Positions 36,301 to 41,809 of a stretch of DNA of 64,000 nt are shown here, one piece after another. Origin of the DNA: Acanthosepion esculentum (taxonomy: Eukaryota > Mollusca > Cephalopoda > Sepiida > Sepiidae); the NCBI GenBank assembly GCA_964036315.1, contig OZ038485.1, positions 77,959,460-78,023,459 on the forward strand, read 5' to 3'. Every line of letters starts with the position of its first letter. Within the stretch, counting starts at the first letter, position 1. The notes under the pieces were generated by a model. The model had not been told where the DNA came from and did no database searches. It was given only the letters and a program-made list of their open reading frames with translations. The translations under genes were made by a program, and so were the position numbers.

Positions 36301-38028
36301 ATATTCTTGAAAGCAACCAAACAATCTCTTAAATAACCCCACAAAGAGATATGTGTAAGCTAGGTTACATGAAAATTGATTTCTAAGCAGTAACATTAAT
36401 GTTTTGGGCACAGATTATCAGATTATATAGGTAGCAAAATTTACGTCCCTTAATAGTTGTTAATAGGATCAAGATAAATGCAGAGAATTAGTGTAAGTTT
36501 TTGGATAAAATGTTTTTAAGTGCTACAAACAAAGAAGCTTTAAATTAGAGTATATTTATGCAAGCCAATGCTCCTTCAAAGGTGCAGGACTGACAGTTGC
36601 TGCTCACCTTGCCAAAAAGTTTAAAATTAATGAAATTGACTCCAGCTTCTCCAGATATTTATCCAATAGAAAATTTCTGGTCTATCATAAAGAGATTTAT
36701 TTGAAAACTGAAAACAGCATTCAAACAAAGAAGAGTTATAAAAAGCAATAACATTTTTGCTGTACTTTACATAATAAAACCTGCCATTCTGAAAACATTA
36801 TTTCTGAAAAGAATAGAAACTAAAACCTTTATGATAGTGAACATTTTTACCAACAGTAGATGGTTAATATTAATTTTTATTGTTGAAACATTTGCTTGTG
36901 TATTAAAACCTGACACTATACGTGTATCTAACATGCTTTAAAAATGTTGGTTGTAGTGTTTTGAACAAAGTACCGTAGAAAATGACAGGCAAAAATCTAG
37001 TTTTCCGATTGTCATGCAGTCTAATCATCTGGGTTGGTTTTCTCATGCAAAAATGACATTTGTGAAAAAGGCCTAAAACTTGCTGTTGTCATCAAAAATG
37101 CATTAACTAAAATTAACTATAGATTTAAAAAAAAACTTGTTACAATGTTGCTTTTGTCTCAGCAGGTTCTAAAGATGGCTGCATTCGACTGTGGAAATGT
37201 GGTCCTAATTTCAAATCTCTTACACCCTTATTTTCAATTCGTGTGGTAAGTTCTTTTTATTTCATTACTCTTAACTGTATGAATAAGATTTAGGTAAGAA
37301 ACTGCAATACAGTGTGAATGATGTTTGTCATGAAATATTGATTGGTTTGTTTTGTATTGTACTAAGAAAACTCTAGTAAATATCAAAAAGGGATGGTTAG
37401 TGTTGAGAAAGGTGGAGTGGTGTTGGTTGATATGAATAAGCATAAAACAAATACACACAAATTTGTAAAAAGGGGTGAGGAAAGATAATTTATTTCAAAT
37501 AAGACAACTTTTGGGATGAAAATGAGCTTTAATACTATTTGATCTTTTATAAAAATAAACAAATTGAAACGCGTACATATTTTTCATAATTTCTCATAAT
37601 GAAACAACTCAATGTTAGAAAATAAATATTCTGAATATTAATTGGTTGGAGGGAATCATCGATTTTTACATGCTTGAATACTTTGTGGTTTATAAATTTT
37701 TTATTGACTTTGAATTCTAATTTTTTAAAAATGTATTCTTAGCATGACCTTTACTGACAGACCCAGTGACTTTAGATATTTGCCAGATCAAATAGATTTT
37801 GGAAAATTGTGATCAGAAAATTGAGAATATTCATGTCTTATTTAGAATTTATGAATGACCTTGACTTTTTTCATTCTTTTTCAGGTTGGGTTTGTCAACT
37901 CATTGCAATTTTCCAAAGATGGATCCTTTCTTGTGGCTGCAGTTGGTCAAGAACATAAATATGGCCGTTGGTGGAGAATAAAAGAGGCCAGAAACAGTGT
38001 ATGCATCATCAAATTACGAAAATCTTGA
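1049..38028 (+). CDS. RRP9: U3 small nucleolar RNP protein RRP9 (U3-55K), complete 14-exon gene
   Basis: RRP9 is a seven-bladed WD40 protein that binds the box B/C region of U3 snoRNA. It acts in the nucleolus in the SSU processome, which cleaves pre-rRNA to release 18S rRNA. Exons: 1049-1138, 2549-2598, 14185-14294, 18057-18139, 18463-18504, 19985-20111, 23112-23236, 26325-26417, 27650-27750, 31575-31709, 33015-33077, 35864-36012, 37166-37245, 37885-38028. Lengths sum to 1392 nt (463 residues plus stop; the human protein is about 475). Every junction is GT/AG and all phases agree. The N terminus is basic (residues 1-30), then acidic (35-100), then helical with ETAQEKKIRLAKKYLEQL. WD blades follow from about residue 136, with GH and W elements such as VLRGHK, IKWSV, SVKVWDL, SLRIWKI, SICLWSV and CIRLWKC. 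The end carries the RRP9 signature GRWWRIKEARNSVCII. Introns reach 11.6 kb and are full of transposons. The identification is firm. Confidence 0.96.
1139..2548 (+). other. RRP9 intron 1
   Basis: The intron is A/T rich. A more GC-balanced block at about 1655-2010 reads like decayed repeat DNA. Its minus-strand open frame has no domain that I recognise. The rest shows only homopolymer runs. The acceptor is TTTTTCAG at the 3' end. Confidence 0.5.
2549..2598 (+). CDS. RRP9: RRP9 exon 2
   Basis: This 50-nt micro-exon (TTTTTCAG acceptor, GACAG|GTGAGT donor) encodes NHKKSSNAKDEEIESD and ends in phase 2. It joins exon 3 as AG+T (Ser). The change from basic to acidic residues matches the linker that precedes the conserved helix of RRP9. 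Confidence 0.85.
2599..3975 (+). other. RRP9 intron 2, left part
   Basis: This is A/T-rich intron with scattered stop codons in all frames. No recognisable repeat or gene was seen before the TIR element that begins at 3976. Confidence 0.4.
3976..5881 (+). mobile_element. TA-flanked DNA element with ~115-bp terminal inverted repeats (copy 1)
   Basis: The left end reads TA|GGTACCTCCACGAGAT and the right end is its near-perfect inverse, closing with GGTACC|TA. The inverted match runs about 115 bp at each end (about 3976-4092 and 5768-5881) and includes a shared AAAGAGCATAGCATGATG block. A duplicated TA dinucleotide outside both ends fits Tc1/mariner-type integration. The 1.67-kb interior is A/T rich with no transposase-like frame, so this looks like a non-autonomous (MITE-like) member. 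A second, inverted, truncated copy starts at 7034 and confirms the boundaries. The family is not recognised. Confidence 0.75.
5931..5997. repeat. Compound microsatellite (TG)n-(TA)n-(GA)n
   Basis: About 14 TG dinucleotides are followed by a short TCTA/TA block and then GA repeats. It separates the TIR element from the helicase relic downstream. Confidence 0.9.
6045..6470 (+). pseudogene. Helitron-type PIF1 helicase relic
   Basis: In the plus strand the first frame reads SGIAATLLPGGRTAHSIFKL and the next reads VWNECTMAHRQAFEALDKTL, followed by the frame-shifted remains of SGDFRQT and TPADEINAC. These are consecutive blocks of the PIF1-like helicase domain of Helitron Rep/Hel proteins. The Walker B segment, normally VWDEC, reads VWNEC. 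At least three frameshifts or stops occur in 420 bp, and the Rep domain and Walker A region are absent. It is a dead fragment. A cellular PIF1 origin is less likely because the TAHS and CTMAHK-type motifs are typical of Helitron copies. Confidence 0.75.
6471..7033 (+). other. Intron 2 between the helicase relic and TIR element copy 2
   Basis: It holds a short (TA)n tract near 6508 and a run of about 20 T near 6940. No further helicase similarity and no gene were seen. Confidence 0.4.
7034..8070 (-). mobile_element. TIR element copy 2, inverted and truncated
   Basis: It begins TA|GGTACCTCCACGAGAT like the element at 3976. The interior then matches the reverse complement of 5770 back to about 4290 of copy 1, including the TCATCTGTGAATAG block near 8050. 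The match stops there, so the far terminal inverted repeat and about 310 bp are missing. Because only one end was lost, copy 1 is the better guide to full length. Confidence 0.75.
8395..8930. repeat. Diverged tandem duplication, unit about 200-235 bp
   Basis: Blocks at about 8398-8590 and 8696-8930 share, in the same order, TTTCAAAACATTAT, a C-rich stretch, AATCCCTTTAT, CAGAAGCTTA, AATGTAATGAA, GTTTAAAATGAGAG and CAGTATAAA. They differ by small indels, including a ~40-bp insertion in the second. No coding potential was seen. Confidence 0.6.
8935..11870 (-). pseudogene. Minus-strand non-LTR retrotransposon (endonuclease plus reverse transcriptase), decayed
   Basis: Reading leftward from about 11830 are remnants of an apurinic-type endonuclease (NERPMKLRILL, then SAECWTDHRLVG near 11120), then reverse transcriptase motifs. 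These are FIDLTQAFDTINREAL near 10150-10200, the catalytic FADD in EVLFADDCALVAHA near 9800-9840, the KYLGSTISCDG block near 9600-9640, and a final Cys-pair remnant (FQCSHCSRLC) near 9000. Frames change repeatedly and stops are present, so it is not active. It is longer and more GC rich than its surroundings. The layout matches the EN-RT elements often annotated as craniofacial development protein 2-like in invertebrates. Confidence 0.85.
11871..12517 (+). other. Intron 2 spacer
   Basis: A/T-rich intron. A 71-codon open frame at 12133-12348 is Ile/Phe/Leu rich with no recognised motif and is probably chance. Confidence 0.35.
12518..12566. repeat. (TA)n microsatellite
   Basis: An uninterrupted TA run of about 24 repeats abuts the left side of a transposon fragment and probably replaced its left end. 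Confidence 0.9.
12567..13136 (-). mobile_element. Truncated copy of the CAGTAGTCC-end DNA transposon
   Basis: Bases 12590-12800 match the reverse complement of about 29580-29830 in the complete element at 28779-29861, and the rest resembles its interior. The right end closes with AGCAGTGGTCTACTA, close to the terminal AGCAGTGGACTACTG of the full copy. The left end is replaced by (TA)n. No open frame is shared, so this is a non-autonomous family. Confidence 0.65.
13137..14184 (+). other. RRP9 intron 2, right end, with an unassigned GC-richer block
   Basis: Bases 13640-14080 are clearly richer in G+C than the flanks and carry two overlapping short open frames, neither with a recognised domain. 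This looks like an unclassified transposon fragment. The intron ends with a T-rich tract and TTTTCTAG. Confidence 0.4.
14185..14294 (+). CDS. RRP9: RRP9 exon 3
   Basis: Enters in phase 2 (AG+T = Ser) and leaves with one base of a GAT codon at GAGG|GTAAAC. It encodes the acidic SELEEKDLSEYSSDEE stretch and the conserved helix EKKIRLAKKYLEQLKAEE, one of the clearest RRP9 hallmarks outside the WD domain. Confidence 0.93.
14295..14914 (+). other. RRP9 intron 3, left part
   Basis: A/T-rich intron with C and T homopolymer runs near 14394-14410. Nothing else was recognised. Confidence 0.35.
14915..16330 (-). pseudogene. Decayed copy of a multicopy, transposon-like invertebrate gene
   Basis: Reading leftward, successive frames give an acidic N-terminal part (SSSEENSNSEEDEF), DLNNLIKDFGLTKFNTKIL, SRLKQWNLLDENVQDA, LKAVLLHNKNMYTSLLLAHS, DFKMVAIP, a Cys-Trp-Asp block (LCFWDSRDTMAHYH), VKWEPLLD, PPLHLKLGFIKQFV, AKVKAGVF and finally an ENYIWGM-type end. 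From memory this order is typical of a large family of intronless uncharacterised proteins found in many copies in molluscs, cnidarians and arthropods and suspected to come from a mobile element. Here it has several frameshifts and stops. No terminal repeats were found. Function is unknown. Confidence 0.7.
16331..18056 (+). other. RRP9 intron 3, right part
   Basis: It contains a GC-richer patch at about 16790-17000, possibly the edge of the adjoining element, an A15 run near 17431 and a C18 run at 18006-18020 just before the acceptor. No gene was recognised. Confidence 0.35.
18057..18139 (+). CDS. RRP9: RRP9 exon 4
   Basis: Acceptor TTCTTAG, donor TTT|GTGAGT, leaving phase 0. It encodes a run of Asp and Ala (DGDDAAVDDDDEAAGARD) followed by AVADRLKHDF. 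The last part matches the VAGRLKEDVL segment of vertebrate RRP9. A C18 run lies about 35 bases upstream and a T30 run right after the donor, so this exon is flanked by slippery DNA. Confidence 0.9.
18463..18504 (+). CDS. RRP9: RRP9 exon 5
   Basis: A 42-nt micro-exon encoding LEQKGKLHLEVADQ, with acceptor TTTTCTAG and donor CAG|GTAAGT, phase 0 on both sides. It matches the LEQRGRLQ segment of the vertebrate protein, which confirms an exon too short for gene finders to call alone. Confidence 0.9.
18925..19200 (-). pseudogene. LINE reverse-transcriptase C-terminal fragment
   Basis: On the minus strand near 18960-19010 the frame reads KATKDRKLWSDMIAYILRGH, and upstream lies a GKRNRK-type stretch. 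Both resemble the extreme C terminus of the RT family whose core is at 34210-34990 in this window. It lies in intron 5, opposite to RRP9. It is short and interrupted. Confidence 0.55.
19985..20111 (+). CDS. RRP9: RRP9 exon 6 (WD blade 1)
   Basis: Acceptor CCTGTCCAG, donor AAAT|GTAAAT, leaving one base of a Trp codon. It encodes YIVPDPSDVIVLRGHKLPVT and FIFSASKDASLIK, the first WD40 blade. GH sits at about residues 139-140 and the closing W is split with exon 7. Confidence 0.93.
20112..20564 (+). other. RRP9 intron 6, left part
   Basis: A/T-rich intron with no recognised feature up to the target-site duplication of the retrotransposon that follows. Confidence 0.35.
20575..22120 (+). mobile_element. 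Internally deleted non-LTR retrotransposon with ORF1 remnant and 10-bp TSD
   Basis: A perfect CAATACTGGT duplication lies at 20565-20574 and 22121-22130. The element starts GTCGGTCCTGGGTATGACC and ends with GATATGCCATAAAACCC and an ACCAA repeat tail. Inside, 21331-21830 decodes as a gag-like ORF1: FPRFVVIES, then VKKLKNGTLLIEV, ETNTYIMTFNSP, KIKVGYT and PNPLRCYKCQKYGHH, the start of a CCHC knuckle. It breaks off mid-knuckle near 21840 and joins 3' UTR sequence, so the endonuclease and RT were deleted. One frameshift lies near 21577. The type is Jockey/Nimb-like by ORF1 resemblance. Confidence 0.85.
22131..23111 (+). other. RRP9 intron 6, right part
   Basis: At 22190-22310 there is a loose repeat of TAGTG and GAATAG words, probably degenerate low-complexity DNA. 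The remainder is A/T-rich intron ending in ATTTTCAG. No gene was seen. Confidence 0.35.
23112..23236 (+). CDS. RRP9: RRP9 exon 7 (blade 1 end and blade 2 start)
   Basis: Completes the Trp of blade 1 (WSVQEGHKVYMIPGVKK) and begins blade 2 (GHSSQILALAISTDSKFL). The donor CTT|GTGAGT (phase 0) gives the same residue count as human RRP9 when joined to exon 8. A weaker donor 16 bases downstream, used with a CAG acceptor inside exon 8, would also keep frame and add one residue. Confidence 0.88.
23800..24345 (+). mobile_element. Possible Helitron 5' end with a 164-codon open frame
   Basis: ATATAAAAGGCAGAATGGT is followed by TGTGTGTG, a GATCGGATCTCCTATATT-type line and ACCGATTTCAACCAAATTTG. This order resembles the 5' start of many animal Helitrons. 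An open frame runs from 23826 to 24320 through a T26 tract coding poly-Phe. Its second half is not low-complexity but is not recognised. It ends in a GC-richer patch and lies in RRP9 intron 7. The open frame may be chance. Confidence 0.35.
24346..26324 (+). other. RRP9 intron 7 remainder, with a SINE scrap
   Basis: Mostly unassigned intron. At about 25795-25870 the minus strand carries GTGAATTCAATACCTGGC preceded by a CCCAAAGAATT block. This matches the box B area of the tRNA-derived SINE at 46275-46636. An open frame at 25296-25583 has no recognised motif. Confidence 0.45.
26325..26417 (+). CDS. RRP9: RRP9 exon 8 (blade 2 end and blade 3 start)
   Basis: Thirty-one codons encoding VSGEQKHLIHVWNPSTCQLI and HTFKGHKDAVT. 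The acceptor is TTTTGAAG and the donor ACA|GTAAGT, phase 0. An in-frame CAG six bases into the exon is a possible alternative acceptor. Confidence 0.92.
26418..27012 (+). other. RRP9 intron 8, left part
   Basis: Contains a (TG)n tract at about 26508-26529. Otherwise it is unassigned intron. Confidence 0.4.
27025..27552 (+). mobile_element. Second, minimal copy of the intron-6 non-LTR family, with 12-bp TSD
   Basis: A perfect ATCACTAAAATG duplication lies at 27013-27024 and 27553-27564. The 5' 180 bp matches 20575-20730 (GGTATGACGATAAACTAC, GCAAGGCCTCTGAT, TGACCCGGGGTGGTAGC, CACCAGCTATGG-type words). The last 60 bp match the tail at 22067-22120. Between them is only an A-rich tandem repeat, so both ORFs are gone. 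The opening words of the 5' UTR are duplicated at 27028-27085. Confidence 0.85.
27246..27490. repeat. Tandem repeat inside the minimal retrotransposon copy
   Basis: About seven units of roughly 30-35 bp share TTACCAGCAATACATTTTT, separated by A-rich runs. The unit contributes no coding frame. It may be an expanded internal part of the 3' UTR. Confidence 0.75.
27650..27750 (+). CDS. RRP9: RRP9 exon 9 (blade 3)
   Basis: Encodes GLAFRKNSHQLFSCSNDRSV and KVWDLDQMCYVETL, matching the human GLAFRRGTHQLYSTSHDRSV segment closely. Acceptor TTTTTCAG, donor ATT|GTAAGT, leaving phase 2. The WD dipeptide of blade 3 is intact. Confidence 0.95.
27751..28776 (+). other. RRP9 intron 9, left part
   Basis: A/T-rich intron with a T21 run near 27850. 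No repeat or gene was recognised. Confidence 0.35.
28779..29861. mobile_element. Complete 1.08-kb TIR element with CAGTAGTCCAC ends and TA duplication
   Basis: The left end reads TA|CAGTAGTCCACCACT and the right end AGCAGTGGACTACTG|TA, so the TA at 28777-28778 and 29862-29863 is the target duplication. CAGT termini with TA duplication fit the pogo/Tigger branch of Tc1/mariner. No transposase frame is present. Inside, GGTAATTTGCTTTTTAAGCC at about 29336 is repeated inverted at about 29629-29648, giving a nested ~31-bp imperfect hairpin. A truncated inverted copy lies at 12567-13136. Confidence 0.75.
29864..31078 (+). other. RRP9 intron 9, middle: unassigned GC-richer insert
   Basis: Bases about 30000-31020 are richer in G+C than their surroundings and interrupted by (TA)n at 30283-30305. 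Two overlapping open frames of about 112 codons lie on opposite strands at 30331-30691, and neither matches a family that I know. It is probably an unclassified transposon. Confidence 0.4.
31079..31400 (+). mobile_element. tRNA-derived SINE
   Basis: The head carries a box A-like TAGAGTAAAGCACTGG and a box B-like GAGTTCAATCCCTGG about 35 bases later, as in RNA polymerase III tRNA promoters. The body ends with CCTGATAAAGGCCACAG, GGTTGAAATG and AACAAAGATGAGGATAATAG, the same 3' domain as the SINE pair at 46275-46885. Divergence is substantial, so the copy is old. It lies in RRP9 intron 9 in the sense direction. Confidence 0.7.
31575..31709 (+). CDS. RRP9: RRP9 exon 10 (blade 4)
   Basis: Encodes FGHQDSITAIDSLTRERALT, then AGGRDGSLRIWKIVEESQLV and FHGHT. 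It enters in phase 2 and leaves in phase 2 at CAC|GTAAGT. The GGRDG and RIWKI.EESQLVF blocks align directly with human RRP9. A T27 run follows the donor. Confidence 0.95.
31710..33014 (+). other. RRP9 intron 10
   Basis: Unassigned A/T-rich intron with a T tract after the donor and a slightly GC-richer patch at about 32030-32220. No gene or repeat was recognised. Confidence 0.35.
33015..33077 (+). CDS. RRP9: RRP9 exon 11 (blade 5, first half)
   Basis: A 63-nt exon encoding GSIDCVALINESSFLSGGDD between TTTTCAG and GATAA|GTAAGT. It matches the human GSIDCIHLINEEHMVSGADDG segment. It is joined in phase to exon 12 by an AA+C Asn codon. Confidence 0.93.
33090..33840 (-). pseudogene. 3' end of a LINE, minus strand
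   Basis: The minus strand reads toward ALLTCGTPFWL in one frame, a shifted form of the RTSRLWNSLP-type motif that ends many non-LTR reverse transcriptases, followed by LNAMLIPIYYPPD-type residues. The short tail with CTTAGTGGC and CTTGCTTGGGGTGAA is shared with copies at 35030, 40905 and 41810. The upstream side near 33820 is a T20 run. Confidence 0.6.
34210..34990 (+). pseudogene. LINE reverse transcriptase fragment
   Basis: Across several frames the plus strand gives FIIGGHNLNSIRYTDNTVLI, ADMERKLQ, EGLTINCRKREYIIVSKSNN, GVVKIKEVQKFKY, DTEIQRCFGIAKYAFQKLK and later a RKMETRRTLVPRIKKKQLKF block. These are RT domains 4-7 and the connecting region of a LINE common in cephalopods. The catalytic YADD reads YTDN, so it is dead. 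A frame with a Cys-Trp (YGCECW) lies near 34700. Confidence 0.75.
35030..35460 (+). pseudogene. 3' end of a LINE, plus strand
   Basis: Encodes SFISHTSRLWNSLPSPVELP followed by a decayed tail and then CTTGTGTGCTAGTGGC and CTTGCTTGGGGTGAAATG before an A-rich end. The CTCGCCTGTGGAACTCCC word is duplicated in tandem at about 35210-35250. It is the same family as the fragments at 33090, 40905 and 41810. Confidence 0.65.
35461..35863 (+). other. RRP9 intron 11, right end
   Basis: A/T-rich intron ending in CTCTATTTCGCAG. No other feature was recognised. Confidence 0.35.
35864..36012 (+). CDS. RRP9: RRP9 exon 12 (blade 5 end and blade 6 start)
   Basis: Encodes SICLWSVMKKKPLTTYKNAH, an Asn/Glu-rich loop (NGEMNANSSNEEN) and WISAVASLQHSDLIAS. 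The loop between blades 5 and 6 is shorter than or equal to the human insertion. Donor TCAG|GTAAAC, leaving one base of a Gly codon. Confidence 0.95.
36013..36540 (+). other. RRP9 intron 12, left part
   Basis: A/T-rich intron with a short (TA)n at 36047-36057. No gene was recognised. Confidence 0.35.
36555..36870 (+). pseudogene. Tc1-type transposase C-terminal relic
   Basis: The plus strand gives a decayed second catalytic block (QANAPSK, normally a DNAPSH-type motif) and, one frame over, LTPASPDIYPIENFWSIIKR, the clear third catalytic block of Tc1/mariner transposases. A C-terminal helix region follows. The DNA-binding domain and first Asp are absent. It is unrelated in sequence to the Tc1 copy at 62633. 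Confidence 0.75.
37166..37245 (+). CDS. RRP9: RRP9 exon 13 (blade 6)
   Basis: Encodes GSKDGCIRLWKCGPNFKSL and TPLFSIRV, matching human GSHSSCVRLWQCGEGFRQL. Acceptor TCAGCAG (a CAGCAG tandem acceptor, see findings), donor GTG|GTAAGT, phase 0. Confidence 0.95.
37246..37884 (+). other. RRP9 intron 13
   Basis: Short A/T-rich intron with no recognised repeat. The acceptor is TTTTTCAG. Confidence 0.4.
37885..38028 (+). CDS. RRP9: RRP9 exon 14 (blade 7 and C terminus)
   Basis: Encodes VGFINSLQF-like VGFVNSLQFSKDGSFLVAAV, then GQEHKYGRWWRIKEARNSVC and IIKLRKS before TGA at 38026-38028. The tail after the signature is about ten residues shorter than in human. Confidence 0.96.
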   Translation, partial: VGFVNSLQFSKDGSFLVAAVGQEHKYGRWWRIKEARNSVCIIKLRKS

Positions 38029-38058
38029 AAGCTAGCAAAAAGATAATATGTAAATAAC

Positions 38059-38064
38059 AATAAA
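38059..38064 (+). terminator. RRP9 polyadenylation signal
   Basis: A canonical AATAAA lies 31 bases after the stop codon. A second AATAAA at 38311-38316 is a possible distal signal. The cleavage site itself cannot be seen. Confidence 0.6.
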
Positions 38065-38969
38065 AATGTTTTATTAAAATCAAGTCTGGAATTGTGATTT
38101 CAAATAGTAATTTCAGTTTTTCAGGAAATAGGCCAATATCTTGGAGAAGACAGAATACAATTGTAAGAATTTGTTTTTGCTTTCATGAAAAAAAAACACA
38201 AACATTAAAATGAATTTAAAGTTTTGTATGGCGTATATAGGGATTAAAATGCAGTTTTTTGTAATTTTTAAGTCTTTACAGTAAAATTTCCATAATTGAA
38301 ATCAACATTAAATAAAAGCCACTTATTGAAATAAGTGTTAAAATGAAAAATTTAACTTCTGGTGACAAAAATCACTTGTAAATTTTATTGAATTCAAATT
38401 AGAGATGAATTCAATTTTGATAAAATATACCTTTTTGATTACAATCTTGAGAAGTATCATTAAGATTTAAGGGCATTTTCAGACAATTGTACTTATTCTC
38501 ACAATATTTTTAAAATTCATTTAAAAGCCCTTCTCTATTGATAGTACACTCAATAAATGGAGGGACTGAAAAGCTGTAAGAATGACAATAATAACACGGT
38601 TGTCCAAAAATCTGAATCATTTCTTTCTTAATTTTAAACTCTCATAGTGAACAAAATTGGTCTATATAAAATAAATGTCTTGATTGTTTTGCTCAATAGG
38701 AAGTATGTCTAATTCACTACACAGAAAACCAAAAATGAACTATTTTATTCTTTATGATACTCTGATATCTAATTATATCCGATTTATAAGTTATTTTTAA
38801 TTATAATTTTCAATCTCAGTCTATGTACATCCTCGTGTTTTGTATTATATAGTAACAGTACTGAGAAGTCTGGAGCATCTGTCATTTGAACTTAAAGAAA
38901 CAAAAACTGGTTACATAGAACAGGCATATTTTCAATGTTCATTGAATTTACCGACTCCCCAACCATTTG
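38065..38969. other. Intergenic A/T-rich DNA downstream of RRP9
   Basis: No open frame or repeat could be assigned. Confidence 0.35.
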
Positions 38970-39640
38970 ACTGTGGATTTTTAAATGAATCTTAATAAGA
39001 TCAGGTCTATATTTCTGCAGACCATGGTGACATAACATACTGACAAAACCTCTATCACCTGAGGAGCTTATAACAGCCTTTGGCCTCTACTTTAGGGTGT
39101 GTAAGACAAACAAAAAGTTGTCCTCACAAAGTTTAACAAAAGGTTACAAAAGTCTGGTGATCCGATTGAGTAATTCATTTAAAACAGATTTAAATTGGTC
39201 AAGGAATGTGTGTGGCACTCCTTCAAAGAAGATTTAATACAGGGCACAATAGTTGTGGGTATATTGGACAAAACCGTATCCAATGAACTCCAAATAAAAG
39301 CGAACCTGATGCTATCTCGGACTATAAAATTAAATTGACAGGCAGAAAAATGGAGGGAAAACCGGTCTTTAATTAGATGAAATTGCAATAAATTGAATAG
39401 GACGTGGTGACTCTCCCAAAACGCCATCATCAAAATACAAATCCTGTGGAAAGGAGCCGCTTCCTAGTGAAAATACTAATCATAAATATTAAGCAGTTCC
39501 ATATACCACAAAAGCATCGAGTGCATGATCTAAGATCAGTTCACAAAATGGAAGATGATCTAGAATATATATTCCATCTAAATATATATAGACTTCATGT
39601 ATCTAAGGGTGATAACCCCAAGTAAAAGGGAAATAACTAG
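38970..39640 (+). pseudogene. Possible Gypsy-type gag fragment
   Basis: At about 39220-39370 the plus strand gives FKEDLIQGTIVVGILDKTVS and NELQIKANLMLSRTIKLN with a QAEK end. This resembles the RDRIVVGI...L..KLQL...LTL..AI...RQAE stretch of metazoan Gypsy gag proteins. Stops interrupt it and no zinc knuckle, protease or LTR was seen. Confidence is limited. Confidence 0.35.
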
Positions 39641-40559
39641 AAAGGAAAATACTTGAGCCAATTTAAATGTATATTTTTTTGTTCTTGATTCCTGACTTTA
39701 AAAATTGGAGATCCCTCGAACAATATTAAAAAGATAATAAATCATTCTCAACGTAAAATTACGAATAATAAATAGTACTTATAAGTTAATAATAGCATAG
39801 TTTTTTTAAATGATTTTTTAAGTCATAAATGAAATTGAGTTTTTCTGAAGTATTTTCCTTTTCAGACTATAAAAGATTTTAATTTTTTATTCTCTCTCTC
39901 AAACACACGCACTTCATTGTTATGCACTTGTAATGTATTTCGACAGTCATTTTTAATAGGCACTATATATCTATTTCGTGTATAGGTAAGGAAACAGTCT
40001 TAATAGTTTTTATTCCTTTTTGAACGCCAAAAAAAACCCCAAAGTAAATTAGAATACAAAACATTAAATCTTTTACATAATAAATTTGATAAACTTTAAT
40101 AAACTTGATAATTCAGTTTTTAAAAGCTTTTTTCGCGAAACAATAAAATTACCAGAAGCAGAGCATATATGAGTAATTTTCAAATATTTTTCTTTTTTTT
40201 TTCTACTACAAATATATGATCTGCTAAATCTGTTAAGATAATATAAATTAAAATCGATTCTTCTATATCAGACAAAACGCTGAAAAACATTTTAAACTAA
40301 GCAAAATGATACGAAGTATTGACTAATATTTCTTTCATCTGATTTCTGCCGTTTTTATCATAACTTATTCTACAGTCGTTAATAATCGGAGGTTTTTTTC
40401 TTTCTTTTCTGAACAGTGCTGTTTAATAACGACCGTAGAATAACGATCTGAGCACTGTTATAAAAAGTAAGAATGAGATGAAGTCAAAACTTAATTGTCG
40501 TTGATGACAATAACAATACTATTAGTACTTTTGGCCCTTCTATGTGGGTTTTCAAAATT

Positions 40560-41760
40560 TTTAACTGGATCACAACTGACATTAAGCGAATGTATGTCAA
40601 AGCACTTGCCACCGTATGCATTATTCTAAAATCGATGGTAATTGTCTGTATGTGCCCAGATCCGAAGGAGGCAGAATTAGTTCAACTAGAATTGACTTAC
40701 AAAACGACAGCAATCGGTCTTCAAAGATACCTAGAAACAACAGAAAACTATGATTTGTGTCAAAGAACATGAAAGTAATAAGAAACTTAACAAATTCAAA
40801 AGCGAATTTCAAGTGGATGAAGAAAAGGTCCTACAACGACGAACTTAAAAATGTACCAAATGCGATGATGTTTAGTCCTTAATGGTTAACACCCTGCCCA
40901 TGCCAAATAAGCTGGTGCACACAAATCACATATCCTTCAGTGGTTTCTTTTCTCGCACTTCCTGTCTCGAACTCCCTTCTGTTTTCTTGCTTCCCTGATA
41001 ACTATAATCTTCAAAAGTTTTAATGTAACGTCAATCGCCATCTTCTATTGAACCACATTCTGCTTTTATCCTTTCCTCGGTCCTCCTTATACCCAGTCTT
41101 TTTCTCCCACCTTTACTCTCTGTAACTCTCTGTGTACCAGTGGCATTCCCGCTTTGCTTGGGGGAAATGATTAAAAAAGTTCAGGATAAAAAGCCAAAAC
41201 TGAAGATTTTATTCTTGCAGCACAGGATCAATGCTTGCTCACTAGAAATGATCAAGCATACATACTGAAAAATTGTGTTAACCCCAAATGCAAATTCTGT
41301 GATGAAACAATTGATTATATTGTACCAGATTGCACGATATTAGCATCAAATGAATATAAACTTGGCATGACAAGGTGGGCCAATATCGGTAAAAATTCAA
41401 GTTTCAGGGGAAGAAAACGGCAAGATATTGGTTTGTACACCACTGAGATTTGGTTACAGACACAGGCCCTGTAAAACATTTTATGGGGCTTTACGATACA
41501 CACAGAACAATCAAAGCTAGTCGTCCGGACATAGTGATCAAAGACCACAAAAACAGAATGTGTTTTCTTATTGACATAGCAGTTCCTGCAGACTGTAATG
41601 TAACTTGAAGATTTTCAAAAACTATCAAAATACAAGTATCTTGAAGTGGAAATCTAAAAAAAAATGTGACCCATGAAGACATCAATAATTCCAGTTGTGG
41701 TTGGAGCTCCTTGATAAGATCCAAAGAAGAATCTGCAATATTATATTATTCGTTATGGTA
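40560..41760 (+). pseudogene. RT-associated C-terminal protein fragment, split by a LINE tail
   Basis: Bases 40640-40890 give DPKEAELVQLELTYKTTAIG and LQRYLETTENYD, and 41235-41620 give NCVNPKCKFCDETIDYIVPD, NEYKLGM and PDIVIKDHKNRMCFLIDIAV-type residues in shifted frames. These are two consecutive parts of a protein that follows the RT domain in a multicopy invertebrate retroelement, with a CxxC...C zinc-like group. A LINE tail at 40905-41190 separates them. Confidence 0.55.
40905..41190 (+). pseudogene. 3' end of a LINE inserted in an older retroelement
   Basis: Shares CTCGCACTTC, CTCCCTTC, AACGTCAATCGCCATC-type words and the final CAGTGGCATTCCCGC plus CTTTGCTTGGGGGAAATG with the tails at 35030 and 41810. 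It is very short, a 5'-truncated insertion. Confidence 0.6.
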
Positions 41761-41809
41761 CCTTGAATTTTTTAATTTAAGCGCAGCATTAAGAGATCTC
41801 ATCAATTTA

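Noticed and set aside
36009..36344. Minus-strand 111-codon hydrophobic frame
   Set aside because: It starts inside RRP9 exon 12 antisense and is Phe/Leu rich from A/T-rich intron. No family resemblance was seen.
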